Assembly: GCA_015680685.1 (NCBI GenBank)
Contig: MNCI01010007.1
Coordinates: 124,517 to 188,516, forward strand
Direction: 5' to 3'
Origin: Gnetum montanum
Taxonomy: Eukaryota > Streptophyta > Gnetopsida > Gnetales > Gnetaceae
DNA: 64,000 nucleotides
Shown here: piece after piece, positions 47,830-59,889 of the stretch
How the letters are laid out: every line of letters starts with the position of its first letter
Position numbering within the stretch: the first letter of the stretch is position 1
Made by a program: the position numbers and the translations under genes
Notes under the pieces: model-generated
Seen by the model: only the letters and a program-made list of their open reading frames with translations
Told to the model about the DNA's origin: nothing
Database searches by the model: none

Positions 47830-49870
47830 TTACCCCATGATTGAATGAAAACTCATCCTTGAGTGAAGAAGAGGAGGAACAAGATCCTTACAAAATATTG
47901 CAAACGTAAATGATTATTGACTAACATACAAATTGACTTAAATGGAACAAACAGACTCTAAGTGCCCAAGTGTATAGAGTTACAATATTTTACAAAATTG
48001 GATGTTCATGATAAGAGAAGTGAACACCCTAGGCAGAATTGGCATCCACCCCTCTTAGTAGCTAAATAGAGAGAGAGAAGAGCCAATGATCATGAATGGA
48101 CCTTGTCGTGTGATACTACCACATCATCCTTGGTGAAGATACTCCTACTTCTAGTCCATGCTTGCTACTGCAATCACAACAGAATCATGAATTAGTATGC
48201 AATGTGTAATACATAGTTGTTAAATGCCTTGTCTAATCAATGGTTACGCTTAGCTAGGTTGTGATTATGGTAGACTGATTTCTTTAGGAGTGTTAGTGGG
48301 AAGACTAACAAATAGGGTAAAATAGAGAAGCGGTCCATTAAATTTCAAAAATTTCTACACAAGAAAATATTTGAAGAGGGTTTAAAATTCACAACAATAA
48401 AAAGGAAAGTTCACTAAAAAATGTTATGAATATTTTCATAATTGGATGTCATTGATGAGGCAAATAAAAGGATTTGACTATAAGGGTGTCCAAGGGTAAA
48501 GAACTTAACTAATCCAACCAAAAGATATGCAAGTGGGTCCTCTCCAAAGTAGGCACAGGCCTTTTATGCCCTTGAATAACTTCAAACCAAAGAGTCTGTG
48601 GGATCCATGGATGATTAATGGTTACAAAAGGTTAAGTACAAAAACCTGAAAGAAACTACCTAAGAATTTTGACACATCAAATTAGGACATTGAACAAGAA
48701 CATGAAACCAGCAATGAGATGAGACATGGAAAACATAGATGGATGAGAGAGAGTGGAATGGAGTTCCTAATTAAGGTCACATGAAGTCCATTGTGAATTT
48801 TATGGTTAAATGACTTGATAAGATCCATCATTAGTTTAGACCAAAATAAACCATGTTTAGTGACTTCGCATCATCATTCTAAGACCAATCCATCCCCCTA
48901 AGACACAAGACTACATCCACAAAACAACCACCATTCCTTATTAAAGAAGAAAAGAGAAGTAGAAAGTGAGGAAGGGCCTTAGTTAGGAGGGACCTTTAGG
49001 AATGGATAACATGTCTTTCTAGTCCTATAACCAATGTTTATAGCCCATTTATTTTTTCTAAGGGATGTGCTTTGAATTCTCATCATTTTTTTTCTTTTGA
49101 AATGGAGACCACACCATGCAAATATGTATTCATTTATTTTGTCTAAGGGGTGTGCTTTGAATTTCCATCATTTTTTTTTTAGGAGAACCACACCATGCAA
49201 AGACTTATTTAACTTCATTTTATTAGTTGACATGGAATAGTAAGAAATCCATGAAAACACACATGCACCCAGGCAAACAAAAAGGCACAAAGAATACCAA
49301 ATCCTCTTCAAGTCACACCCTACTCAAACATTTGAATTCTTTCCAATTTCAAAAACTATCAAAGTTACAAATTTGTTAAATTTTTGTTAATTAAAAAGGG
49401 ACTACACATTTCTAGAACAAAGAAAACCATAGAGTTTCTGGATTGGTGGATGTTATGGACTCACTACCTATTACATAAAAAGCAAACCATGTCCTAATCA
49501 TCCAAAATAAAATTTAAAGCCAGAATCCAGACACCAGTAATCAAATAACAAAATAGTACATACCACCATCAAGCAACGCATTACCACTGTACCTAGTACT
49601 TATTAACAAAAAGTTAGAAAATCTCACCAAAATAAAATAAAATAAAATATAAAAGAAAGTGTAAAATATTTAAGAAATAGAAATGTACTAATGATGGTGT
49701 AAAAAAATTAGAAAAGATTAATAACATGAAAACAAGAAGATGTAAAATAAAGAATGTGTAAAACAAAAAGATGAAAAAATTAGGAGCCACTTATATGGTT
49801 AGCATGGATGGCCATCTCCCCCACAACTAAGTTGAAAGGAGGAGATCTGAAATATGGACAATGGTTGTTC
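47830..49870 (-). other. Element F 3' untranslated interior
   Basis: Noncoding, homologous to 17880-19625 of C. A block of about 110 bases around 'ttctaaggg(a/g)tgtgctttgaattct..catc..accacaccatgcaaa' occurs twice in tandem (about 49055-49125 and 49135-49205), once only in C. No envelope-like frame is visible. Confidence 0.65.
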
Positions 49871-49899
49871 ATCTGATGAGGTATTTTTTGTATTTTTTG

Positions 49900-51235
49900 G
49901 CTTATGCTCATGGAAATGTTTGACCTATTGGATGTTGACTAGTTGTTTCCTATCTAAGCTCTTGAATTTGTAGATCATCATGACCCCAGAAGGAAAAGTT
50001 TCATAAATGATGTAACATCCTTCCCACAATGTTTGGAACTTAGTTTGTTGAGGTACATGTGTGGGATTCTAGTAGAGAACCTTATCTCCTGGTTAAAATT
50101 TAACTTTTCTGATTTTAAGATCATGGTGCTTTTTGTTGTAGGCCTTGTGCAACTTGTTAGATGATAGGACCACCAATCAATTTTCATCTAGCAAGTTGAG
50201 ATTCGTTAGTCTTTATTTTTGTGCTAAACTTAAGTCAAGGTTAAGGTGATATGCTATTGAAAGTGTATGAAGCTTAGATTGAATAGTAAGTGTTGGTAAT
50301 TCTTCATACATAAGCTCATAGGGAGAATAGCCTATAGGAAGTTTCCATGTGGGCAGTAGGCCCAAAGGGCATCGTTGAGTTTTGTGCTTTGGTCTTTCCT
50401 ATGCTTGCTAATAGTTCCTGTTAGAATCCTTGTGATTTCCCTATTAGTAACCTCAGCTTGACCATTGGCTTGGGGGTGGTAGGGTGTTGTGAGTTTATGT
50501 TTAACCCTCAAGCATTACATGAGCTTCTGAAAAGTAGTGCCTATAAAGTGAGTTCCATTATTAGAAATTGATGCATGTGGCACACCAAAGATGTTTACAA
50601 CATTTTTTTGTACAAATCAAGCAATAGTAGAAGATGTATAGTTAATGATGGTTGTTGCTTCTACCCATTTCATACAATAGCAAATAGTTACTATGATCTA
50701 TGCCTTGCCATTTGACATGGGTGTGATGGGATCCATGAAGTCAATGCCCCAGATTTTGAAGGGTTCCAATGGTTGAATCCATTGTTGAGGTCACTCCATT
50801 CAGGCAATCATTCCACCATCTCATTAGCATCATCCATAAGAGTGGACATATTGATGAGCATCCCTAAAGATTATTGGCCAATAGTACCCTACCATTAGGA
50901 TCTTAATGGTTGTGCATCTCTCAACATAGTGGCCTTCACAAGGACCTTCATGAGCATCTTAGAGAATGCATAGTTGATCAACATTAGGGACACACCAATG
51001 AACCAAGCCATTAGTGCACACCTTGTATAGGTGTCTATTGACCTCCATGTAGCATTTTACCTGGTGAAGAAACTGCTATTTCTTCTAATGTTCCAACCCT
51101 TATGGCATCTCTTGGGTAAGAAGATAGGTGAGAATGTCATCATACCATTTAAGCTCATTGGGAAATTATTCAATTATAGCCCCAGTAAAGAGGAGTTCAT
51201 CAGGAAACATATCAAATAGTGGATTTTCTTCCTCT
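49900..51235 (-). pseudogene. Element F integrase, decayed
   Basis: The minus-strand translation shows the HHCC zinc domain (DAHEGPCEGHYVERCTTIKIL, then GYYWP) and the core WGIDFMDPITPMSN with first Asp intact. Next comes SISNNGTHF, where the second catalytic Asp has become Asn, then [19 protein letters not shown] with the catalytic Glu intact. A C-terminal domain follows (49978-50187 holds part of it). Stops are frequent. Confidence 0.8.
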
Positions 51236-51289
51236 TTGTTGTCCCATCACAACCGAGACAAGTGATCAGCGACCACATTCTCAATGACC

Positions 51290-51530
51290 TTTCAATCTAC
51301 CATCATCGTATGACATGGGGACTCACCATTGGCTTATTCATCAAGAAACAGATGGCACTATGGTCTATGTGCACAAACACCTTGTATTCAAGCACATAAT
51401 GCCTAAGCTTCTCCAGAGCAAACACCACTACCATCAATTCTTTTTCTATAGTGGTGTAGTTCAGTTGTGCACCCACAATGCTTCGACTAGCGTAGTGGAT
51501 GTAGTATGGATGTTTCTTGTCATCCATCTA
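51290..51530 (-). pseudogene. Element F RT-linked RNase H, decayed
   Basis: The 74-codon frame 51303-51527 contains YYIHYASRSIVGAQLNYTTIEKELMVVVFALEKLRHY and KVFVHIDHSAICFLMNK. These match the standard gypsy RNase H ('I.YASRTL..AQ.NYTTTEKELLAVVFA.EKFR.Y', 'V.TDHAAL..L'). Confidence 0.85.
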
Positions 51531-51659
51531 CATAAGCACATCTCCCAAGGCATAATTTGATGCATCCATCATGACATGAAATGGTATGGACCATTCATGT
51601 GCTTGTAGGATTGGAGTTTCTACTAGTTTCTCTTTTAGCTATTAGAATTCTTTTTTACA

Positions 51660-52560
51660 TTCCTCAATCTAGATAAATGGAGCATCTTTCTTTGTCAGCT
51701 TCACCAACAACTTTGCGATTCTAGAGAAATTCTCTATGAATCGTTGATAGTAGCCAATATGTACAAGGAATGATTGAACATCTTTGACAGTTTTTGGTTG
51801 GTAGGTTATTCCTTGAATGACCCTTATTTTCTCAATCTTTACCTCAATTCCTACTTGTGATATTTTGCCCCAATACAATGCCTTCTTAGACCATTAAGTG
51901 ACTTTTTTTGCCAATCAAGCTACAAGTTAGTTTTAACACATCATTTTAGTACTTTCTTAAGGTGATCTAGGGCTTGCTCAAATGTAGATCCATAAGTGAA
52001 GAATTCATCTATGAAGACTTCCACACCACTTCTGATTTTCTATTGAAAAATGCTTAGAACCATGTGTTGGGATGTAGTAGGAGCATTGCATAGATCAAAT
52101 GGCATCTTCCAATATGCAAACGTCCCCCAATGACTCATGAATGTTGTCTTCATCTGGTCATCTGGTGCAATTTGAGTTCGGTTATAGCCACTATAACCAT
52201 CTAGAAAATCATAGTAGCAATGCCCAAATATTATGTCTAACACCTAATCAACAAATGGCAACATAAAATGGTCCTTGAATGTTACCATATTTAGCAGCCA
52301 AAAATTGATGTAGGCCGACCACTTACCTTCTTTCTTTGGCAAAATCACAAGTGAAATAACCCACTCATTATCTACAATGGGATAAATGAACCCCACCTTG
52401 AGGATTTTTTTGATTTCTTTTTTGATGATCTACTTCAGTTTTGGATTTAATCATCTCTTTTGCTTCATGGCTGGATCAGTGTAGATATGATGCTGGCATA
52501 TCCTAGGATCAATCCTTGTGAGTTTAAGATATGACCAAACAAAAGCTACTAACCATTTTT
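51660..52560 (-). pseudogene. Element F reverse transcriptase, decayed
   Basis: Fingers-palm: GFIYPIVDNEWVISLVILPKK and AYINFWLLN, then the frame 52040-52243 with YYDFLDGYSGYN, IAPDDQMKTTF, GTFAYWKMPFDLCNAPTT. The catalytic block reads VEVFIDEFFTYGS where Athila-type RT has VFMDDF, so the second catalytic Asp is now Glu. The thumb is at 51669-51878 (KTVKDVQSFLVHIGYYQRFIENFSRIA, usual 'K.VRSFLGHAGFYRRFIKDFSKIA'). Confidence 0.88.
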
Positions 52561-53022
52561 CAACCATGTTCAATAGCATCTTTTTCTGGTCTGGAGCAAG
52601 ATTTGCATTAATTATGATCAACTTCCCATTTTTTTAAAAAAAAAGTATTCCATTCCAACCAGTAGCATTTTTAGTTCAAGGGGCTCTTACTTGAAATTTT
52701 CAAAAATCTCCAACTCTTCCCAATAAGCATCATCAAAGAGTTGGTGATGAACTTGCTCTAGTTCATCCATGCCTGTGACATATGTGCATGTCAAGCTCTT
52801 AGTTGGTTCCATGCAGAGTGTGTTTCTTTCAGAATTAGTAGTTAGCTGCTAGGTGCCCTCTTATTTTGTGGCTACTATGTATAGAGACCTTTGAGTTTCT
52901 GCTTCTAGTGCACATTGCTTACATGCAAAGATAGATGCTTGTTTTACAGCCTAGAGTTTTTGCATACAGCTGCACCTTATAATGTTGTATGCAATACATG
53001 GAACTTGCTTCTTCTTCATCTT

Positions 53023-53457
53023 TTAAAATGCATTTCCTTTGGATATTTCTAGAGAAAGATATCTAATGCTCTTTCTTACATCAACAATGCTAAGCCATGC
53101 CCTTTCCATGATGATTGAGAAATCCCCTTTGTAGTTCTCCACCTTGATCACTAGGAAATTAACAAGATAAGACCACCCATAGACAGTGATCATAATGTCT
53201 TCTACCAATATTAATGGAATAGTGATGGACTAGTTTGCTAATTCTAATCTAATATTGCTCTTCTTGAGAAGAGGCAGGTTCCATGCAATGTACATCTCAT
53301 GAGAAATTAAATTAATAGCAGAACCTGAGTCAAGAAAAGCTTTGCAATACTCATTCCCAACAATCTGCAAATAAATGAGAGGACTTTCAAGATTGGCTAA
53401 TTTCCTAGGAAGGGTTCCAGTAAGGATCCAATCAAGTACAGTGAGAGTAAGCATCAC
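53023..53457 (-). pseudogene. Element F retropepsin-like protease
   Basis: Frame 53230-53457 gives SPLIYLQIVGNEYCKAFLDSGSAINLISHEMY, with catalytic DSG, then NLPLLKKSNIRLELAN. Frame 53023-53208 continues as VEDIMITVYGWSYLVNFLVIKV and FSIIMERAWLSIVDV. It is collinear with the protease of C. A stop or frameshift near 53210-53230 separates the halves. Confidence 0.85.
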
Positions 53458-53459
53458 AG

Positions 53460-55233
53460 TATGGATCCTAAGAAACGTTTGGTTTGAAGGGGCCTTGAAG
53501 GAATTTGATATAGAGGAAGATGGAGAAATGGGATTGTCAACTGCAAGTGTATTTAAGGGCTTAGGTGGACTAGGAGGTCAAAAGAAAGGTCTTTTTTTTT
53601 ATCGAGTATTCGACCCACTTGATTAATGAACTGATTGTAGATTAACAGCCCTAGTAGCATTGCATTATTGTAGTTGAGCTGGTAGTTCACCCTGCATAGG
53701 TGGAGTAGGTGGTAGCTATGCGATTGGAGGAGGACCATGTGCAGGGATAGGAGGGGGATAAGGATCAAGGTGGCATCCTTTCTTTCATATGGAGAATGAG
53801 TTCGATAATAATTAGAAGGGTCGTAGTGAGATTGAATAGTAGAAACATGACTGGAGGAGTCATATGGAGATAGGGGTTCCTGAATGTAGTATACATATGG
53901 ATCAACTTTTCAATAAGGGTATTACTGCCTTGGTGGTGCCAACGCCCATGATTATGGTTGCTACCAATGTTGATACTACTCATATGGTTGCAGTGGAGTT
54001 TTGCTTGGATAATACTGCTATTGCTAGTGGAACTTCCTAAAATTACCTTAAGGATAAGGTAATCTTTTGGATGTTTTCCTTTGTGTTAGTTGTGGATTCA
54101 AAGCATACACCCCAGACTTTTGTAAATGTGACACTATGGGGCAACATCCCTTAGGATGTTCATAGTCATAGATGTCACATCCATCATCATCATATGATTC
54201 ACTTTCCACAACTTCTTCTATTACAGCAATCTTTTCCTTATCTTTTTGATAGGCACATTCAAATTCCTTATGCCTTCTGTGCTCATGATCACTACCTTGT
54301 TCTTTGGACTCTTTAGGAATTTTTAGGATACCTTGAAATCTACTATCCATGGAGTTCCATAACTAATCAAATTTAGCTGTAATTTTATATTAAATTTTTT
54401 AGAGTGGCAAGGTTTTCCTATTCACCACCTCACCAAGTGTGGATTCTTCCTCACTGTCATAGAATCAAAACTCCCTCTTACGAATGGAAGGATCATTGTT
54501 GTATTCTTCTACACTTTCTCTTTTTCTTAATTCACCCTCCTTTTTAGCTACCTACTAGATTAGTCTTTGTATCTGATGGGCACTTAATTCTGATAGTTGT
54601 CCTTGGGAATAAACACCAAGGGTTCTCCTCATTTCTAATTGAAGTCCATCTACAATGTGGTGAAGTTAATCCAGTTGAGAATAACCATGGCCAGGATATT
54701 TATGCATTAAGGAATAGTATCAGCCAATCGCAACATCCAAGGGCTCATGTGTTCCTTATTTTCATCCTTGGATTTGCCTTCTTAAGTTGGACATTCTAGA
54801 GCATATTTGATATTTATCATTAAAAAATTCAAGCATGGTACTCCATTGTCTAATAGATTCCAACTCTAAGGACTCGTACGAGTTCTCTACTTCTTTGATG
54901 AGTGTCTTTGGAAAGAAATTAAGTTTTTCCCATTCATTCTCTATTTTTTCCAAGGCACATGCATCTTGAAAAGCTTGGGGATGGTACTATGGATCAAAGC
55001 TATATTCCCCTTCGCACCAAGGAATATTATTCATGTCTAGCCTTTTGATCCAACTATCCTTCACGTGCCTTGTTGGAATTCATACTACCTCTACAATATT
55101 GAGCATACTTTGAGTAGCAAGCAAAGGCTTATTGAGGCCATGATCATGGTGCCTACAATGCCCTCTACTACCCCTTCATTCAAGGTGATGTACCTATCTT
55201 GAATGTCTGTGCCCTTGATCTTACCTTGGTCAA
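53460..55233 (-). pseudogene. Element F gag, truncated at its N-terminal side by element E
   Basis: Minus-strand parts in order from the E junction: a His/Arg-rich segment (about 55140-55230), PLLATQSMLNIVEVV, and the capsid core in frame 54762-54953 (NEWEKLNFFPKTLIKEVENSYESLE, RQWSTMLEFFNDKYQ). A nucleocapsid-like segment lies at 54048-54350 (GCDIYDYEHPKGCCPIVSHL), and a Pro/Gln/Tyr-rich tail precedes protease. It matches gag of element C throughout. Confidence 0.8.
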
Positions 55234-56662
55234 TGGTCCCTATAGCGATCGAAAATGTCGATGGCTAGAAAACGCCAATGGGCGATTAGTCGTTGATAGT
55301 CTTAACCCTATTTCTGTGGGAGGGCCGTGCTGGATGGAATGAAAATGGGGCACCCTGAACGGTATGGTCGATCAGACAGGGACTTAGTCGGTGTTAATAT
55401 AACCTTTTGCAACCAGATAATTTAAAAACGAGATTGATAGTGTGAAGTAATGCTTAAATGTAAAAGGGATAGAAAATAGTGTAAAATGCAACAATAATCA
55501 AGAGACAAAGTAAAATTCAGCTAGAAAAATACACCTCTTCGAAGCTACAACTTCACTCTGTCAAGGTGGATAGAGTTAGTTGCACAGTGCTGAGAAGTGC
55601 AGAGATCCTGACAGTAACCAAGACGTGTAGAGTAAGATGGATGTGTGCTTGAACGTGGAATCAGGCATTAACAATGCGAAGTGCTACCAAGGTGGTAGAA
55701 AAGAGTAGAACAAAATGCCAACTGAGAGTGATAACTATTTACAATGTCAAACAAAAAGCTACTTGTATGCCAACGGTGCAAACAGATGAAGTGCATTGAT
55801 GTAGTGTAACTACTTGTTACGTTGTGCTATGCTTTGTAGCGTAGCATGTTAGCATGGCGTAGCATCTTGTTATGTTGTGCTACGCTACGCAGCATAGCCG
55901 CCAGTTTGAAGCAAAAATTTGGATTGTGTCCTTCTGCATGTGTCAGAAAGTTTTGAAGTGCCTCGACTATTCATTGCATATTTGCTACACTATGCTACGC
56001 TGCGTAGCATAGCATAGCATAGCAGCTGTCCTTAGTCACAAAAAACGTCACCCATCTGCAAACTTTGCCTTTTGCATTGCGAAGTTTGCGAACTTGCTGA
56101 TCCCGCTCTTTGAGATGCCTTCTGTCACTTTTGCAGAATTGCTACACCTCGCTCTGCCATGTAGCTTAGCGTAGCGTAGTAGCCAACATGGCCTAATTTT
56201 GGCCAAGTTCACCACTTTTTGACAAAAGGAGACATTGCTGAGGGACTTGAAGTCAGGCGAGGGGATTGACCCTCTAGTTTTTTTCTACGCTGTGCTATGC
56301 TACATGGCATAGCATAGCATAGCACTACACTTCTGCAAACATCTTCTAAATTTTGCTACACTACACAGCATAGCGTAGCATAGCAAAACTCCTTAACTTA
56401 GAAAACTTGCTGAAGCATTTTACGCATTCTGAGCATGGCCAACAATTCCACGCACCGCTCCTAAGTGCGCTATCAGCTGGATGAACTACTCAGGTGGGCA
56501 GGCTGGAGAATCCATTTAGCCTGTTGACACTAGGTGTAAAAAAGTTACCGAACTGGACAGTCTGAACATTAGAGCATCCATCTCCTAAAGAACTACCATA
56601 ACGTTGCGTGTATTGCAAAGACCTGGTGAAGCAAGCATGCCTTCAAATTTTGGGGTGTTTCA
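55234..56662 (-). repeat. Element E 3' LTR
   Basis: Minus strand starts TGAAACACCCCAAAATTTG next to the polypurine tract. The far end is set at about 55234 (plus strand TGGTCCCTATAGCG) by comparison with the solo LTR at 43614. U3 contains many GCTACGCTACGC/GCGTAGCGTAGC palindromes at 55830-56380. Confidence 0.8.
55830..56380. repeat. GCTACGC/GCGTAGC palindrome cluster in U3 of element E
   Basis: Examples are 'tgctacgctacgcagcatagc' (55878), 'ctatgctacgctgcgtagcatagcatagcatagcagc' (55990), 'tagcttagcgtagcgtagtagc' (56162) and 'ctacactacacagcatagcgtagcatagc' (56352). Each can fold on itself. The solo LTR at 43614-45624 has the same kind of cluster. Confidence 0.9.
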
Positions 56663-56682
56663 TTGGCCCCTCTTTGTCAACG
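56663..56682 (-). promoter_or_regulatory. Element E polypurine tract
   Basis: The minus strand reads GACAAAGAGGGGCCAA immediately before TGAAACACC. Confidence 0.75.
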
Positions 56683-57756
56683 TCTGGAGGATGGGCTCGA
56701 GACATGTTGACAAACAATACAAAACACCACGTAAGACATGACGCTAACGTTGCTACTTAGTGATCTTCAAGACATTGCTTGGCTATGCTTGAGAGTGCTG
56801 CATTGGTTTTTGCAAGGGGAAAGGATGAAGCAGGGAGGAAGGAGGTTCAGGAAAAAAGGTAAAGATGAGGCTTAGCAGAGTCCCTCGTCAGAGTGCTCAT
56901 GAGGGAGTTGTTTGTATTTTTATCTTTACTTTGACCTTTGACCTCTTGTAGGACAAGTGTTTCTTTCCCAGGATGAGTTGTGTTACATCCATGTGGGGTT
57001 TTCACCTGCCTATAGATACTTCCCATGTGGCGAGTTGTGTTACGCACGTCATGGAATTTGCACTCTGAAGTTGCCAAGCTAGTTGAGGTACTCACTTTGC
57101 GATGTCATAGCATTTGCTGTTATGACAAGGCATGCTTTCAGTCGCACCCTGTAAGCACGATGGATAGTGAAACAGCCACGATGCAAAGGGAGGGCAAAAG
57201 TCTTACTTTCTACAGACGTTGTTGAAGCTCTTGGACATCGTTGCTAGTGTACAATGTCCAAAGTAGGAAGGCCAACAGTGGCCTTGGCAGCACCAGCATG
57301 GCGGAGTTGGTGTCAAAGGCACCGTGAGTTGCTGTGAGTGCGGATAATCTAGAATCCTTGCCAAAGGAATGCATTCTTAGTTCAGCTATGGGATCAGCTA
57401 CCACATAGCTAAACTTTGTATGAGCCCAAGCGTCGGCAGGGAGCTAGAGGGTAACAATATTCTGGTTGGGCCACAATACTGTCGGAACTCCAGTAGTAGG
57501 CACTGGCCAAAGAACTACCGTTAGGGCGGTGGGCCGTGGCGACAGTAGGTCTGGAGGATCAATGCAATGTCATACAACATCTCCGGAGGGTCAGCATAAT
57601 GCCAAGGATGGCGACATCACTTGCATTCCAAATCGTGTTTCCATTACATTGTGAACTGCATTCTCGAGCTGCAACGTTCCACCCCCACGTCGGCACTGTG
57701 CACGCTCGTTCGATGTGTACTTGGCGCAAATGCATGCTAGGGATGTGACACAAACC
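56683..57756 (-). other. Element E 3' untranslated interior
   Basis: Short frames on both strands overlap one another here and none resembles a known domain. Relatively GC-rich with surviving CpG, unlike the rest of the window. Confidence 0.5.
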
Positions 57757-58000
57757 TAGTTTAAGGTCCTAGTAGACCGTGTGCTAGTTTAGGGTCCCAA
57801 CGGACTGCCATGCTGGCTTAAGATCCCAATAGACCGTACATGCCAATTCAGCGTCATAGTGGATGTGTCGTGCCAGTTTATAGTCATAGCGGACTAGCTA
57901 TGCCAGTTTTACGTCGTAGTGGATGGTTCTCGCCAGTTTAGCGTCGTAGTGGATGTTGCTTGTTGTTGCTAGTTTAACGCCATAGTAGACACTACTTGTT
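57757..58000. repeat. Tandem array of a ~30-bp unit (ctagtttaaggtc..tagcggacc)
   Basis: About eight units, period 29-37 bases, starting near 57761, 57788, 57817, 57846, 57874, 57903, 57932 and 57968. Consensus about 'c-agttta-(a/g)gtc-tag-(c/t)gga(c/t)--tg-(t/c)tg'. The same core also occurs at 61650-61990 in the same element. Confidence 0.88.
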
Positions 58001-58009
58001 GCTACCATG

Positions 58010-59106
58010 CTTCAAATGTAGTATGGCTTGAGGTATGAGTGATTCACCAGGTTGGCGAACTCATTGTCATCCATGTCCACCAGCTTGAAGGCTCCATTTC
58101 CGAAGGCTTTAGTGACCATGTATGGGCCTTCTCAGTTGGCTGAGAATTTTCTCACATGCTCACGGGCAACCTTGAGAACAAGGTCTCCCTTCTGTACTGG
58201 CTGTTGACGTGGGTCTGCAAGGTACTTTTGTTGTTGCTTGCTCTGGTAGCGCTCTATGCGGCTCAACATCTGCGCATGCTCCTCCTCTATTGAATTGAGG
58301 TCGATGTTATGCAACTCATTGTTCTGGGCTTTACTCATGACATCTAAGAGGATCATCTGAAGTGATGGTACCTGCAACTCAAGAGGCAACACAGCTTCAA
58401 ATCCCTACACAAGGCTGTAAGGAGTCTTACTTGTCATAGTTCTGCATGTTGTTCTGTAGGCCCGTAGAACGTAGAGGATTTACTCGTGCCATCGCCTCTT
58501 GCTATTGCTAAGCATCCGCTTCAGCAAGTTGACGATGGACTTATTTGTAGCCTCCGCCTGTCCGTTCGCCTATGGGTAATACAGGGAGGAGAATGATTAC
58601 CTGATGCCTAGATTGCTGTAGAAGGTTTAGGTTTCCATACTACTGAACTATGGTCCGTTGTTGGCTACAATAGCCATTGGAAGCCCAAACCTTGTCAGGA
58701 TGTTGTCCAGGATGAAGTGGCAGACTTGCTGAGATGTCGTCTTCCTCAGCGGGATAGCTTCCACCCACTTAGTAAAATACTTAGTGGCAGTGATAATGAA
58801 GCAATGCCCTATAGAGGACTTAGGCGTGATAGGTCCTATGAGGTCTAGTCCCCATCGTTGGAAAGGCCATGTGAGTTGCGTTGGGTGCAAGTCCGTAGGT
58901 GAGACGTGTATGAGATTTGCGTATCCCTGGCACATGTCACACGTCTTGACTTTTGAAAGGCAATCGCACTCCATGTGGGGCCAATAGTACCCTAGGTGTC
59001 TGATTTTCATAGCCATAGCCCTAGGTGCTATGTGTCCACCACATAGTCCCTCATGCACTTTATTAACTACCCTCTGCACCTGCTCCTCACCCATGCATGC
59101 CAGCAA
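58010..59106 (-). pseudogene. Element E integrase
   Basis: Frame 58648-59106 has the HHCC zinc domain (VHEGLCGGHIAPRAMAMKIRH, then LGYYWPHMECDC, VKTCDMCQ) and the catalytic core WGLDLIGPITP with first Asp intact. Next are TKYFTKWVEAIPL and IVANNGP, where the second catalytic Asp is Asn. After a frame break come ANGQAEATNKSIVNLLKRML (catalytic Glu present) and TSKTPYSLV.GFEAVLPLE. The C-terminal domain is in frame 58132-58392 (DPRQQPVQKGDLVLKVAREH) and continues to about 58015 (EGPYMVTKAFGNGAFKLVDMD). The length fits a full integrase. Stops and the D-to-N change make it inactive. Confidence 0.88.
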
Positions 59107-59124
59107 TATCCCATCATAGGAGCG

Positions 59125-59745
59125 TCAGCACACGGTGTCATTTCCCATGAGAGTATATTGCCGGGCACACTTACGGATTGCATCTCTCTGGGCAGATGTC
59201 AGTCTGCTTGGCGGTTCACCGTGTTGTAGGTAGGCTTTATTGTTAGCATGCCACTCTAGGGTATTCGTAGCATTGATAGAGGCCACGTGTCCCACCTGAG
59301 TGATAGGCTCAGTACATTCGACAATCGAAGTCGGTAGACTTGCAAACGAGTGTGGTGGAACATTTAATGCAAGGGTGGCTAAGGTGTCTACCATAATGTT
59401 CTCGTTGAGTGGCACGTGTTGCACATCTTTGGTTGCAAATTGCTTAAGCAGGCTTTTTGCTAGATCGTAGTAGGGTTGCAGGTGCATAGCTTTGCAGGCA
59501 TACACCACGGTGATTTGATTCACAACTACTTGTGAATCACTGCGGATTGCCAAGTGTTGTATGCGTAGTGTTTGGGCAGCTAAGAGGCCTCTAAGTAGCC
59601 CCTCAGATTCTGCCACATTGTTGGTGTAGGGGAACGCAAAACGATAAGCAAAAGGGTGCACTTCCCCAGAGGGGAACTTAATGATGATAGCTGCACTACC
59701 TCCCTGCACGATTGAGGTGCTGTCGAAGTGCAAGGTAGCTTCCAA
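59125..59745 (-). pseudogene. Element E second RNase H (archaeal type)
   Basis: A 206-codon frame, among the longest in the window. RNase H removes RNA from the RNA-DNA hybrid. All four acidic catalytic positions are visible: LHFDSTS, NNVAESEGLLRGLLAAQ, IRSDSQVVVNQI and NIMVDTLATLA. It lies between the RT-linked RNase H and integrase, the arrangement known for Tat-lineage elements. The open frame starts inside the domain after a stop and continues past it into a linker (EPPSRLTSAQRDAIRKCARQ) leading to integrase. Confidence 0.85.
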
Positions 59746-59889
59746 GTATGATGGGACAACGTTGATAGTACCAACATGCTTGTCCAGGAATTCAGGATCT
59801 ATGGTTTCTTGGTCGTCAATGGGTGAGGCCGTAAGTTACGTTGTGTGCCGACCGAAATCGTCGGTGCAAGGCTGGAACGTTACGAGCNG

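Larger units (their letters stand above)
47003..55233 (-). mobile_element. Element F: Athila-like gypsy element, cut by element E
   Basis: From left to right on the minus strand: 3' LTR, 3' untranslated region, integrase, RNase H, RT, protease, gag. The gag, protease, untranslated region and LTR resemble element C. It ends abruptly inside the Arg/His-rich N-terminal part of gag, where the LTR of element E begins. The rest of gag, the primer site and the 5' LTR are therefore expected on the far side of E, outside the window. All domains are decayed. Confidence 0.85.

Noticed and set aside
49978-50187. 69-codon minus-strand frame as a separate gene
   Set aside because: It is in the C-terminal part of the F integrase region, in line with the upstream core.
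57466-57753. Overlapping frames of 60-70 codons on both strands in the GC-richer stretch
   Set aside because: They overlap each other on opposite strands, lack family resemblance and lie in the 3' untranslated part of element E.
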